Shown: positions 25,033 to 34,428 of the stretch, one piece after another
Layout: every line of letters starts with the position of its first letter
Position numbering within the stretch: position 1 is the first letter of the stretch
DNA from: Thermoplasmata archaeon
GTDB taxonomy: Archaea > Thermoplasmatota > Thermoplasmata > Thermoplasmatales > Thermoplasmataceae
Assembly (NCBI GenBank): GCA_021826765.1
Contig: JAKAYK010000001.1
Coordinates: forward strand, 1 to 47,167
Length of the DNA stretch: 47,167 nucleotides
Reading direction: 5' to 3'
Position numbers and translations under genes: made by a program
The notes under the pieces: model-generated
The model's database searches: none
Seen by the model: the letters and a program-made list of their open reading frames with translations, nothing else
Told to the model about the DNA's origin: nothing

Positions 25033-26387
25033 GTATACCAATGCTTGACAAAATAATCAATAAAGACTTTATTGCTTCTCTTGACAAAGCAAGAGAATTT
25101 TTTGACAAATTCGATTATTTCAGGATTCTGGCACACTATGATGGAGATGGTACAAGTTCAGCCATTATTCTCACCAATGCGATGCTCAGGGCGGGGAAGA
25201 GATTCCATCTTGGATTTGTAAAGGACTTGTCCAGGGAAGGTATGGTCAAGAGATACGAGGAAGAAAAGAATCTTCCCACTATATTTGTGGACTGTGGATC
25301 AGACCAGGCAAAATATTTTGATTCTGGGGAGAAAAATATACTGGTTCTTGACCATCACCTGTATTCTGACAGCCCAAATGGTGTTCTGAACATAAATGCC
25401 AGAGATTATGGAATAGATGGAACAAGAGAAGCCTGTGGGGCCACAATGGCCTTCATTTTTGCAGTGGCTATGAATTCTGAGAATTCAGATCTTCTTCCAT
25501 TCATGATCACAGGAGCAATGGCAGACAAACAGGACATGGAAGGGTTTAAAGGGGTAAACAGGGGACTCATTGAGGCCTTCGGAAAGAATATTGAAAAAAA
25601 GCATGTCCTCAATCTGCATGGTGAAACACTTATAGATTCAATTGTATATTCCATAGATCCGTTCATAAATGGCTTAACAGGTTCCAGAGAAGGTGTTGAA
25701 GCACTTCTAAATGATCTGAAACTTGATGGGACAAGAAAACCTGAGTCCCTTACGAATGAGGAAAAACTGTTGCTGGGAAAGCACCTTTCATACAGGCTCA
25801 TGATCCAGGGGTGCCAGAGCGAGGCAATGTCCTACCTTGAAAGAGATGAAATGATATTTTCCAACGGATTCACGTCATCGGAACTTTCAGTTATCATAGA
25901 TGCAAATGCTAAAAATGGTGACAATTCCATTCCAGTTGAGTATTTCATTGGCAACACCTCTCTCAAGGAAATAATGATAAAAAACCGGAAAATATACGAA
26001 ACTAAACTAATAGATTATATCACAAGATCATACAAGTCCATGGAAAAAAGCAAAAATATTCAGTTTTTCTATGCGCCAGGCTCTGAGATGGCAGGCGCAA
26101 TTTCTGGCACTTTGATGCTCTACCTTGCAGATCAGACAAAACCAGTCATAGGATTCAATGCCGGAGACAAGATCACACTTGTATCCAGCAGAGGAACAAG
26201 AAAGATGGTTGAGATGGGACTCAATCTATCCCAGGTGATGAAAGAATGTGCAACCAAGGTGGAAGGAAATGGCGGAGGCCATGACATTGCTGCAGGCGGG
26301 AATATCCCCCGAGGAAGGGAGAAGCAGTTTGTTGAGCTTGTGGACGAAATGGTTGGGATTCAGATTAAAAACATCAAAAGACGGTGA
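25029..26387 (+). CDS. DHH-family (RecJ/GAN-like) phosphoesterase
   Basis: A 452-residue DHH/DHHA1 protein of the archaeal RecJ-like family, enzymes that act on single-stranded DNA or RNA or on short oligonucleotides using Mn. Motifs appear in order: HYDGDG (about 36-41), VDCGS, VLDHH (the DHH motif) near 105, TGAMADKQD near 162 and the DHHA1 glycine-rich GNGGGHDIAAGG near 417. It is the GTG-started partner of S15 through a GTGA overlap; ATG 25041 is an alternative start. Archaeal relatives include GAN, which joins GINS at the replication fork, but paralogues of unknown role exist, and I cannot tell which this is. Confidence 0.9.
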   Translation: MSIPMLDKIINKDFIASLDKAREFFDKFDYFRILAHYDGDGTSSAIILTNAMLRAGKRFHLGFVKDLSREGMVKRYEEEKNLPTIFVDCGSDQAKYFDSGEKNILVLDHHLYSDSPNGVLNINARDYGIDGTREACGATMAFIFAVAMNSENSDLLPFMITGAMADKQDMEGFKGVNRGLIEAFGKNIEKKHVLNLHGETLIDSIVYSIDPFINGLTGSREGVEALLNDLKLDGTRKPESLTNEEKLLLGKHLSYRLMIQGCQSEAMSYLERDEMIFSNGFTSSELSVIIDANAKNGDNSIPVEYFIGNTSLKEIMIKNRKIYETKLIDYITRSYKSMEKSKNIQFFYAPGSEMAGAISGTLMLYLADQTKPVIGFNAGDKITLVSSRGTRKMVEMGLNLSQVMKECATKVEGNGGGHDIAAGGNIPRGREKQFVELVDEMVGIQIKNIKRR

Positions 26388-26485
26388 CTTCCTCCTCCCC
26401 CAAATAACCAGTAGAACAAAATATATCATGTATGACAATTGTTGGGCATGAAGCTACTTTTGTGAAAGGGCTTCTCGCTCGCATG

Positions 26486-26495
26486 GTTAAAATAC
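26486..26495 (+). promoter_or_regulatory. TATA box of the RuvC-fold gene
   Basis: GTTAAAATAC is centred about 27 bases before ATG 26518, consistent with a leaderless message separate from the S15-RecJ operon. Confidence 0.5.
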
Positions 26496-26517
26496 AACGT
26501 TCTATTATTCATATAGA

Positions 26518-27159
26518 ATGGGTAAGCTTGGAATATATACTAAAAACCCAAGGTTTTACTATGGCGTGATCCGCGCACTCAAGGATTTTGGAATTAATTT
26601 TATATCGATAGAAAACATTTTCGAGGATTTGAAAAATGTTGATGTTGTGTTAAGTTCAACTGGTGATAGCAGAATATCTGAGAAACAGATTTTCCAGGAA
26701 GATCCAGTTCGGGCTGTTCGCAGAAGTTTTTCATTCTTCATGGGCAGGGATAAATTTCACACCATATATATAGGAATAGACCCTGGGCCTAAACCGGGAA
26801 TTGCAGTCACTTCAAATAACGTTGTACTTGAAGCCTTTGAACTCTTTGATGTGGGACAAATAAGAAACACTGTCGAAAGATTAATTGGAGACTATGAGGC
26901 AGAATACTGTTCCATCAGGGTAGGGAATGGAGATAAACCTAACAGGCAGTTTATATTGAGGCAGATTTTACCACTTGGCTTGAATGTTGAGATAGTCAAT
27001 GAAACCGGTACAAGTTTTCCCCATAAAACGCATGACAATGCCCTTTCAGCTGCAAGAATAGCAAATATAGAGATATTCCTAAAAAATGGCCCTTCCATGA
27101 CTGTAAAGAAAAGAAGAGAACTCATAGAAGAGGAGTTCCGTACATTAAATAATATCTGA
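26518..27159 (+). CDS. Predicted RuvC/RNase H-fold protein
   Basis: A 213-residue protein with a short N-terminal alpha/beta domain (about 1-75) and a RuvC/YqgF-type RNase H fold (about 82-185). The first strand carries IGIDPGPKPGIAV, the classic G-x-D-P-G start with the first catalytic aspartate. A later strand gives VEIVNETG with a candidate second acidic residue, and KTHDNALSAARIA resembles the D/H-containing final helix of RuvC. So three of the expected catalytic positions have counterparts. It is not one of the usual archaeal resolvases (Hjc). It may be a structure-specific nuclease or an inactive relative. Stop codons of this and the convergent gene meet in TGATCA. Confidence 0.8.
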   Translation: MGKLGIYTKNPRFYYGVIRALKDFGINFISIENIFEDLKNVDVVLSSTGDSRISEKQIFQEDPVRAVRRSFSFFMGRDKFHTIYIGIDPGPKPGIAVTSNNVVLEAFELFDVGQIRNTVERLIGDYEAEYCSIRVGNGDKPNRQFILRQILPLGLNVEIVNETGTSFPHKTHDNALSAARIANIEIFLKNGPSMTVKKRRELIEEEFRTLNNI

Positions 27160-27963
27160 TCAAGATTTCTTTTGTTTTTTCTTCCTGTTGTATCTCCATT
27201 TTGGCTGTCCAGTAGCTGTTTTCCTCTTGCCGGAGGCAAGCACTAAGAACACCATGAATATAACAACTCCACCTGAGATATAATATATCCAGTCATAGTT
27301 TGGAGGCGTCCCATAATAAAATGTACTTACGTATGATGATTTTACGCCAGTGAACAGGGAGCCATTCAAGATCTTGACCTGAAGAGTGTTAATTCCGTTA
27401 TTCAAAAGGCTGGATGGTTCAATCACCGTAATTTCCTTGCTCGCACCGGGACCTAGTGATACTACCTTTGTTGAAATGATTGCTCCGTTAAGAATGAATT
27501 GTATTGACATATTACTGTATGTTGTAGATTCTATGTTAGAGATATATGCGCTGAGTGTAATTGGCTCATAGACAGGAATTGCAATATTGATAATTTTACT
27601 GACTTCAACAGAACCGTAGGTTGCAGTGGCATAGATTGTGATATATACGGATTGATTTGCTGCATCTGGTGCCGTGATATTGAACTCAAAGAATCCACTT
27701 TTCGAAAGTTCGTGTGAGTTTCCTCCAGCGGATAGGCCTATGGCATATTCTGCTGCAGTATAGATAGTGGCTGTATAGTTTGAAAAACCCTGTGATTCAT
27801 TAAAGAATATCTGAAATCTTTCGTTTTTATATACACTTGATGGATGAGATACAGTGACATTGAATGAGCCGTTAGTAGCATGTGAAGGCTCTGCAAATGC
27901 CAGCGGTATTGACATGACAATCAGTGATACACAAATTGTTGAAATTAAAAATTTGTAGTTCAT
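27160..27963 (-). CDS. Signal-peptide, TM-anchored surface protein coupled to AglB
   Basis: A 267-residue protein with an N-terminal signal peptide (about 1-24, ending PLAFA), an extracytoplasmic beta-rich region of about 200 residues, one membrane helix near 230-248 and a strongly basic cytoplasmic tail (RKKKQKKS). The outer part reads like Ig/NEW3-type repeats similar in feel to the tail of the adjacent AglB, and holds several N-x-S/T sequons. Its ATG overlaps the stop of the giant AglB gene (ATGA), so the two are made together. A partner or an accessory subunit of the glycosyltransferase is a fair guess; no family name is claimed. Confidence 0.8.
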   Translation of the reverse strand: MNYKFLISTICVSLIVMSIPLAFAEPSHATNGSFNVTVSHPSSVYKNERFQIFFNESQGFSNYTATIYTAAEYAIGLSAGGNSHELSKSGFFEFNITAPDAANQSVYITIYATATYGSVEVSKIINIAIPVYEPITLSAYISNIESTTYSNMSIQFILNGAIISTKVVSLGPGASKEITVIEPSSLLNNGINTLQVKILNGSLFTGVKSSYVSTFYYGTPPNYDWIYYISGGVVIFMVFLVLASGKRKTATGQPKWRYNRKKKQKKS

Positions 27964-30900
27964 CTGTTTTTCCTCCCTCTGAATGCTACACCTGCAAGTC
28001 CACCAATCACCGCTACAACGATAACCATTATTCCAATTTCAATTGTTGATATAGGATTGCCTGTGTAATTTGCAATAATGTTTCCGCCTTTGGCTGTGTT
28101 GTACAGTCCCCCAAGATTTGGGAACGACACATACAGGTTTTCTGAATGGACTGCCGAACTGTTCAGTTGATATATACTGTATTGTACAGTAAAGTTGAAT
28201 GCACTGTTATAGTAATTGGATTCAGGTACCAGTGTGATGATGAGATTCTTTGACTGCCCGTAGGATAGATTTGTTGAGTTCACAATCTTTCCATTAATAC
28301 TGAACACAACCTGCCAGTTATATTTAGAATAGATGTTGTTTGAAAGATTTAAAGTTTCGTTCGTGTTTCCCGTGTTTTTCAATATAGCACTGTATGTTAT
28401 GTTTCCACCATCAAATGCAGCAAAGTCAGTTGAAATGTTTAATGAGGCTGAATAATTTACACTCATATTGACCTTTACATTATCCGTTAGCGATCCACCA
28501 TTGTAGCTGACCAATATTGGTATCTCATTTACACCTGAGGGCACAGTATTGACATTTTTAATGTTGGCTTTAACATATGCAGTTCTGTTAATACCGAGAT
28601 TTTTCAATGTACTAGTATTAAAAGTGATATTCCAATCACTGCTTCCAGATGATAATGTAAGGTTAGTCTCTGTTGTGAGAAGATTTGTTATGTTTAGATT
28701 ATAGGAGAATGCTGAAAATTCTGTTACGTTTTGCGCAACATAATTCTGCTTGATTGAAACGTTTCCATTAATCACCTTTTCAAGTATCAGGCTAAGTGAT
28801 TGTGTTTTATTCGTGTATATTGTAATTGATGACTGATACTCGTTGGAAAATGTGTAATTGTTCACTGTAAGAGTATTCGAAGTGTATGATGTAAATGTGA
28901 TATTTTTCGCAGGAAGGAGAATTCCAGTACCTGAGGTAGTTGATATTCCAAGATTTGAAACTGTCAAGTTTACATTCTCAGCTTTAGGTGCTTGCCCGAC
29001 ATAAGTATAAACATATATATAATTGGCAGATGCCAAAGATACATTATTGGTAGAAGTATCCTGAAAGATCCCAATACTGACATGGCCCAGATACGCAACC
29101 ATTGCTGATTTGCTGTACGCATACAAGGTATAAGTTCCGTTAGCGAGACTGAAATTATAGTGGCCAGATCCTGTTGTGTAAGTCCATCCTTCAAGCAAAT
29201 TATTTTTGTAGAAAGAGACATTGATTGCTGCCATAGAAGAGCCCGAGTAGAGTGCTAGACCATTCACCTGTGTGAAGAAAGGGGCCACACTCAAAGTAAT
29301 GTTGCTTTGTATGTTCGATTTCAATAACATGGTCATATTATGATAAACTCTGAATTCGCCAGTTGAATTTACTAAATTGTCATAATAATGAACAGAGTAA
29401 GATCCTTCCGGAAGAATACTTGACATTGATGTAAGATTTATCAGGCCAGATGATGAATTTATCAGTAAATTCCCTGTGCTTATGCCCAAATTATTGGTGA
29501 GATTAAGCCAATATGAGTTGTATAATACGGCATTCACTGTTGTGTTATTGTTTATCCTATAGGTTGATATTCCGGATTGTAGACCATTTCCAAGTTCATA
29601 TACAGTATAAATTCCTGGTGCAATAGTTCCATTTACTTCATTTATCAATGTGCCATTTTTGAAAATCTTGAAAGATTGCACACCATTTACGTTGAAAACA
29701 ACATGGCTGGTAAAATTGTATGACTGCGAATATGCTCCTGTTGAAACAGTAAGAATCCGCTGATAAGAGGAAATTACCTGATTACCTCCAAATATTTTCA
29801 GGAAATACGAACCGTATGGTAAATTATTAAAACTAACCTTTCCATTTACGATATTGGAAGTATAATTAGAATAACCCACAAGTGTGATTTTCCCATCAAG
29901 TAGCGCACCGCCATTCACAGAAGTGAATTTAAGAGAGACATTGGATTTCTGAAGATTTAATGGTGCGTTAGTCTGAGTGGAGACCGTGAATGTAGAAGTT
30001 GAGAAACCTTCTGAATATGCCTTCATGGTGAAGCCGGACAAGGATTGAGCATTGTATGCAATCAGCGTATTCCCTTTTGCATTAATAATTGCAGATCCAT
30101 AAGCTCCACCGTTTAGATTTATCATTGCAACTCCTGAACTTACCGAAGATTGGCTATCATAAACAGCAGCAACTGAAGGGTTATAAATTCCTATCTGGAC
30201 TGTTTTTGCTGTCTGGAAATCTATATATGCTTGAGTGTTTTGATTAAGATTCACAGTTGAGGTAGCAACGTAATCAGTTGTGCTTGTAAATGCTGAAGAG
30301 TAGATTGTATAAGTGAATCCTGCGGGAAGGTAAATGTTCTGATTTAATGCCTGAATTAATTTTATAATCGTTCCCTGGCTATTAGTGAGACTGAGATATC
30401 CTGATAACTGTGTTAGATTTTCATTGGTATTTTTTACTTTCAAGATGGCAGAGGAATATGCATGTAAGGTATAAGTTCCGGAGGAATTTAAATTAACACC
30501 CTGAAGTACCGTCATGTTGTCATAAGTATCATAAACACTGTAATAGCCTAACGGAACAAGACCTGTGTAGAAACTGCCATTTTTCTGAAGTTGCAATTGA
30601 TTTAGTGAGTATGAAGATTGGTAGATGTCTAATACAGAAGGCGTGAATCCCTGATTTGAAATGCTAATAGTTAATCTCGCAGCGGGTAATAGTGAGAGAT
30701 TTAGGCTTTGGTTTTCCCCTAGCACAGGAATATTAACGTCAGATATCTGTGTTATACTGTTTCCTAATTTTCCATAAACAGAATATGATCCATTAACAGT
30801 GTACATGAGTGCAGTACCTGTGCTATTTGTTGTTGCAGTGTATTTTCCAGCATAAACTGTAGCACCGGAAATCCTTTGACCATTGTAAGAGAGGTTGACC

Positions 30901-33900
30901 TGTATGAGAGACATCGGTATTTTAATGGCATATCCAATGTTAGAATTTGGAGTGTAAACATTGTCCTGTATATTATGGTACGTGATTCCGTTAGAATAAA
31001 CAGATACTGTGTAGTTTCCCTGTGGAATACCAGTTACATTGTATGACCCATGATTGATGCTGAAGTTGAATATCTGACCGGATATATGATTCTGCAATAT
31101 TACAGTTCCATTCTCTACTTTGGTTGTGCTGAAACTTTTTCCATTAATTCCATTTTGTTTCTGAATTTCCACAGTACCTGTAGAGTTGAAATTCCCTACG
31201 TGGTAATTCTTAACAAGATAGTAGTTAGGAAGTCCTGTGGTAGTGTTCAGAGCCAGATCTTTTCTTTCTGCCTGTTGGTTTGAGATAGCAAATCCAATAG
31301 CATGGAGGAAATTTTTTCCTTCCAGAGTTTGTGAGTTCAACGTTCCATAAGAGTATATGAGGGTATCATTTCCGGGAAGTGCTGTTATGTTATAGTAACC
31401 ATTTGAGTTCGTTAAAACCGTCTGGTGAGGTATTCCATACTGATCCAGTATAGTTACTCTTATGCCTGATTCAGGTATTCCTGAATTCGTCTTTACCTGA
31501 CCTGTTACGATTGCTCCTGGGAAATATCTTAGAATTGGGTCAGTTCCCTGAATTATAGATGAAACCTGTGGAAAGATAAAGGCAGTACCTTCTCCATTCT
31601 TTTGAAGATTGTAAGCCTGCTGGATAGGTAGAATCTTGAAGGCGTTTGGATGTGCGCTAAAGTTTTTATATGGATTATAGGGGACACCATCATATACCAA
31701 CTCAAAATTGCTCATATTCCAGGCAGGTTGCATAGTATATTTCGTTGTTCCAAATGTGAGACCGGGAATTCCTTGTGTATGGCCTACTGCAGATGGAGGT
31801 ATTCCTATCATTGCCCTGTACAAGGTCGTGTTATAGAATGCTGGTGTGTATTGAATTGTGTACCCTGTTGGAATCAGGTTTGTAGGAAGTTGGTTTAATG
31901 GATAAGTACCATTTGGAGTCTGCGCGAAAATCTGGTAATATGCAGTTGGAACAACACCTCCTCCGGGAGTTATGTATGATGGCGTGTCAGTAAGATAAGC
32001 GGGTGCATAGAATATACCTGTGTTCAGACCGTTAAGAGGGAAAAGTGAATGGTCAGCCTGTATATATTGAATGCTCCACCCTGTCACACTTTGCAGATTC
32101 TGATATAAATTTACCAGATTAGTCAGACTCACTTTTGATGCCAACTGTCCTTTAATTAAGGCAAAATATGCGTTCGTAGATGAAATTGATGGAATGAATT
32201 GTCCATATACAGAAGCATTGTTCAGTATCCATGGAACATCCTGTAGTGGATTGTTATAAATACTCTGAAGAGTATTTATTTCTGATGCATTCAGGTATTC
32301 AGAGAGAGCACTTTTCATTACGGGTGTAAACTGTCCATTGTTCTGCAGTAATGAAGCCTGCATCAGTCTTGCAGACAGAAGAGCAATTATCTGTGACTGA
32401 TTTTGGGAAAGGAGTATTTGCCCGGCAACCTGATATGCCTGCTGAAAGTCATCTGCAACTGTTGGATGTTTGCCCTGACTTAACTCCTGGAAACCGTAAT
32501 CCCACCAGTTGACATAAGCAGGTTTCTCTGCAAGTGAGAGATTTTGCTGTTGTGTAGCAAGCCATGCAAGGGATTTTGATAAAGGAGTTGTTGAATTGGT
32601 GATAAATGAACCAGTTGTGCCAAAATATGCGCTCTGGTTAGCAAGATAAGAAGTTGGTTTCAAAAATGACGGTAGTGCGTTATAAACCTCATGATTCACT
32701 GAAGTTGCAGAGTTTCCGGGAACCGCAGCTGAAACAACTCCGAGACCGGAGGGTATGAGAATTCCAAACGCGATTAAAAATACAAATGCAGCTTGAAGCC
32801 ATTTAATATTTCCTGTAAGGGCCTTACTTCTTCTATATGTTCTTTTAATTCTGTCTTCACTAACATTTTTGTCCAATTTGAGCAGATTGGAGAAATATGC
32901 AAGGAGCGCTGCTCCAAGTATAGCATAACTTGGTGCTGCAGTTACATTGAATCTTGCTGCTGCAAAACTCATATATATTGAAACTCCACTAAACACTAGA
33001 AGCAAAAGAAGGGAATCAGATTTTTGTTTAACGAATGAATAGGTAACATAAGCAAAACCGGCAATGCCAAGTATAAACTGTGCAACCCCAAACCCTCCAA
33101 TGTACTGTCCGAGAGGTGGTGATTGAGCTTCAGCTATTGTCTGATAAACCCTATTCTTTATGAAATACCCCTCTCCCGATATGATTTCATTGAAAATATG
33201 AGGTGCAAATTTGTAAAGACCGGCGAGAGTAGCACCTATAAAGAGAATCATTACTGGAATTGAAATGATCCATGGTTTTCTACCCGCTATACTCATAATA
33301 ACAGATATTAATATCATTCCCAATCCTATGTAAAGTGGGGGGACAAACCATGCACTTGGGGCATTGTTTGCAGCGTAATAATAATAAGCACTCATCGAGA
33401 ATGAAAGCGCGACAAATATGAAACTTACATAAACGAGATATTCATTGTTCCTTGAAAGGAACAGGTTCACGATCAACTGGATAACTACATATATAGTAAC
33501 AATAGCAAGGATGTAGGCATGTCCCTGCCAGGAAAGCTGAAGGGCCCCATAAGTTGCTCCTGCAAGAAGAGCATAAATTGTAGCTTTTCTATTGTTTCTT
33601 ATGTATCTTTTCAGGTCCCCGTAATACGATTTCACGTCTAGGAGACTGCCCTGTATAATCCTCTCTTTCGTTGAAAACCTAACTGCCCTTTCTAGGAAGT
33701 ATATTGCAAAAAATGCGAAAATAAGTTCTGGAGTGTGCATCCTTCCGTCAGAAAGAATTCCGGATGAAAGATTGCTTGGCATCAATGCGTATAGAACAGC
33801 ACCTATCATTCCTGCTTTCTTACCCAGAATGCTTTTTCCAAGCATGTAGACAGGAATTATAAGTAATGCCCCAAACACCGCATCAAATTCCATGAATGCA

Positions 33901-34256
33901 TAATATGCAGCATTTGAGGAACCACCAAGGAATGGGCCTAGAATCACTGCTACGAAAGCTATCATCCAGTGAAAAAAGGGATTTCTTGGATTCCCTGATC
34001 CTATAGGGTAGTTAAGCCCTATAGTATGAAGAAGGGTTGTATGGTTAGATAATATGTACTGTATAATAATATAATTAAAGTATGGATCGCTCCCTCCCGA
34101 AAAGTTCACAAAACTATCCAGGAATGTTTGCGCCCACATGAAAAAGTTTGCAAGGAACATGTAGAGCGAAAAGAGCAATAACAAGCCAACAAACTCCCAG
34201 TTTTTTGTAAACCATTTGGTAAATTTCTCAATAGGTTGTATCTCTTCCAGTTCCAT
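27960..34256 (-). CDS. aglB: AglB/STT3 oligosaccharyltransferase with giant C-terminal extension
   Basis: A 2098-residue protein. The first 900 or so residues are an STT3-type oligosaccharyltransferase, which moves a lipid-linked glycan to Asn in N-x-S/T on the outer face of the membrane. About 13 hydrophobic helices span residues 22-510. The first acidic motif is GGSDPYF (D57), a further acidic segment SDGRMHTPE lies near 169, and the signature WWDYG is at 584-588. After the catalytic periplasmic domain, a carboxypeptidase-regulatory-like beta domain starts near 915. It is followed by about 1,000 residues of Ig-like, N/S/T-rich repeats and a NEW3-like region (about 1850-2060). A final membrane helix (about 2070-2090) and RGRKNR end it. 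Ordinary AglB proteins are about 850-1000 residues, so the tail is the oddity. Many sequons suggest self-glycosylation. Confidence 0.93.
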   Translation of the reverse strand: MELEEIQPIEKFTKWFTKNWEFVGLLLLFSLYMFLANFFMWAQTFLDSFVNFSGGSDPYFNYIIIQYILSNHTTLLHTIGLNYPIGSGNPRNPFFHWMIAFVAVILGPFLGGSSNAAYYAFMEFDAVFGALLIIPVYMLGKSILGKKAGMIGAVLYALMPSNLSSGILSDGRMHTPELIFAFFAIYFLERAVRFSTKERIIQGSLLDVKSYYGDLKRYIRNNRKATIYALLAGATYGALQLSWQGHAYILAIVTIYVVIQLIVNLFLSRNNEYLVYVSFIFVALSFSMSAYYYYAANNAPSAWFVPPLYIGLGMILISVIMSIAGRKPWIISIPVMILFIGATLAGLYKFAPHIFNEIISGEGYFIKNRVYQTIAEAQSPPLGQYIGGFGVAQFILGIAGFAYVTYSFVKQKSDSLLLLLVFSGVSIYMSFAAARFNVTAAPSYAILGAALLAYFSNLLKLDKNVSEDRIKRTYRRSKALTGNIKWLQAAFVFLIAFGILIPSGLGVVSAAVPGNSATSVNHEVYNALPSFLKPTSYLANQSAYFGTTGSFITNSTTPLSKSLAWLATQQQNLSLAEKPAYVNWWDYGFQELSQGKHPTVADDFQQAYQVAGQILLSQNQSQIIALLSARLMQASLLQNNGQFTPVMKSALSEYLNASEINTLQSIYNNPLQDVPWILNNASVYGQFIPSISSTNAYFALIKGQLASKVSLTNLVNLYQNLQSVTGWSIQYIQADHSLFPLNGLNTGIFYAPAYLTDTPSYITPGGGVVPTAYYQIFAQTPNGTYPLNQLPTNLIPTGYTIQYTPAFYNTTLYRAMIGIPPSAVGHTQGIPGLTFGTTKYTMQPAWNMSNFELVYDGVPYNPYKNFSAHPNAFKILPIQQAYNLQKNGEGTAFIFPQVSSIIQGTDPILRYFPGAIVTGQVKTNSGIPESGIRVTILDQYGIPHQTVLTNSNGYYNITALPGNDTLIYSYGTLNSQTLEGKNFLHAIGFAISNQQAERKDLALNTTTGLPNYYLVKNYHVGNFNSTGTVEIQKQNGINGKSFSTTKVENGTVILQNHISGQIFNFSINHGSYNVTGIPQGNYTVSVYSNGITYHNIQDNVYTPNSNIGYAIKIPMSLIQVNLSYNGQRISGATVYAGKYTATTNSTGTALMYTVNGSYSVYGKLGNSITQISDVNIPVLGENQSLNLSLLPAARLTISISNQGFTPSVLDIYQSSYSLNQLQLQKNGSFYTGLVPLGYYSVYDTYDNMTVLQGVNLNSSGTYTLHAYSSAILKVKNTNENLTQLSGYLSLTNSQGTIIKLIQALNQNIYLPAGFTYTIYSSAFTSTTDYVATSTVNLNQNTQAYIDFQTAKTVQIGIYNPSVAAVYDSQSSVSSGVAMINLNGGAYGSAIINAKGNTLIAYNAQSLSGFTMKAYSEGFSTSTFTVSTQTNAPLNLQKSNVSLKFTSVNGGALLDGKITLVGYSNYTSNIVNGKVSFNNLPYGSYFLKIFGGNQVISSYQRILTVSTGAYSQSYNFTSHVVFNVNGVQSFKIFKNGTLINEVNGTIAPGIYTVYELGNGLQSGISTYRINNNTTVNAVLYNSYWLNLTNNLGISTGNLLINSSSGLINLTSMSSILPEGSYSVHYYDNLVNSTGEFRVYHNMTMLLKSNIQSNITLSVAPFFTQVNGLALYSGSSMAAINVSFYKNNLLEGWTYTTGSGHYNFSLANGTYTLYAYSKSAMVAYLGHVSIGIFQDTSTNNVSLASANYIYVYTYVGQAPKAENVNLTVSNLGISTTSGTGILLPAKNITFTSYTSNTLTVNNYTFSNEYQSSITIYTNKTQSLSLILEKVINGNVSIKQNYVAQNVTEFSAFSYNLNITNLLTTETNLTLSSGSSDWNITFNTSTLKNLGINRTAYVKANIKNVNTVPSGVNEIPILVSYNGGSLTDNVKVNMSVNYSASLNISTDFAAFDGGNITYSAILKNTGNTNETLNLSNNIYSKYNWQVVFSINGKIVNSTNLSYGQSKNLIITLVPESNYYNSAFNFTVQYSIYQLNSSAVHSENLYVSFPNLGGLYNTAKGGNIIANYTGNPISTIEIGIMVIVVAVIGGLAGVAFRGRKNR

Positions 34257-34428
34257 TTTACTACTACCGAAGCGGTTAATACAATCTATGTATAAGAATG
34301 TTTAACAAATTATTAAGAATTCCATAATGTGAAATTGCACGGTATTCATATTTATTTTTCGTAAATTGCAGGGTTTTCAAGAGACAAAATTTTAGTCCAT
34401 TCTTCATACAGATATATGGCTAAATGCT

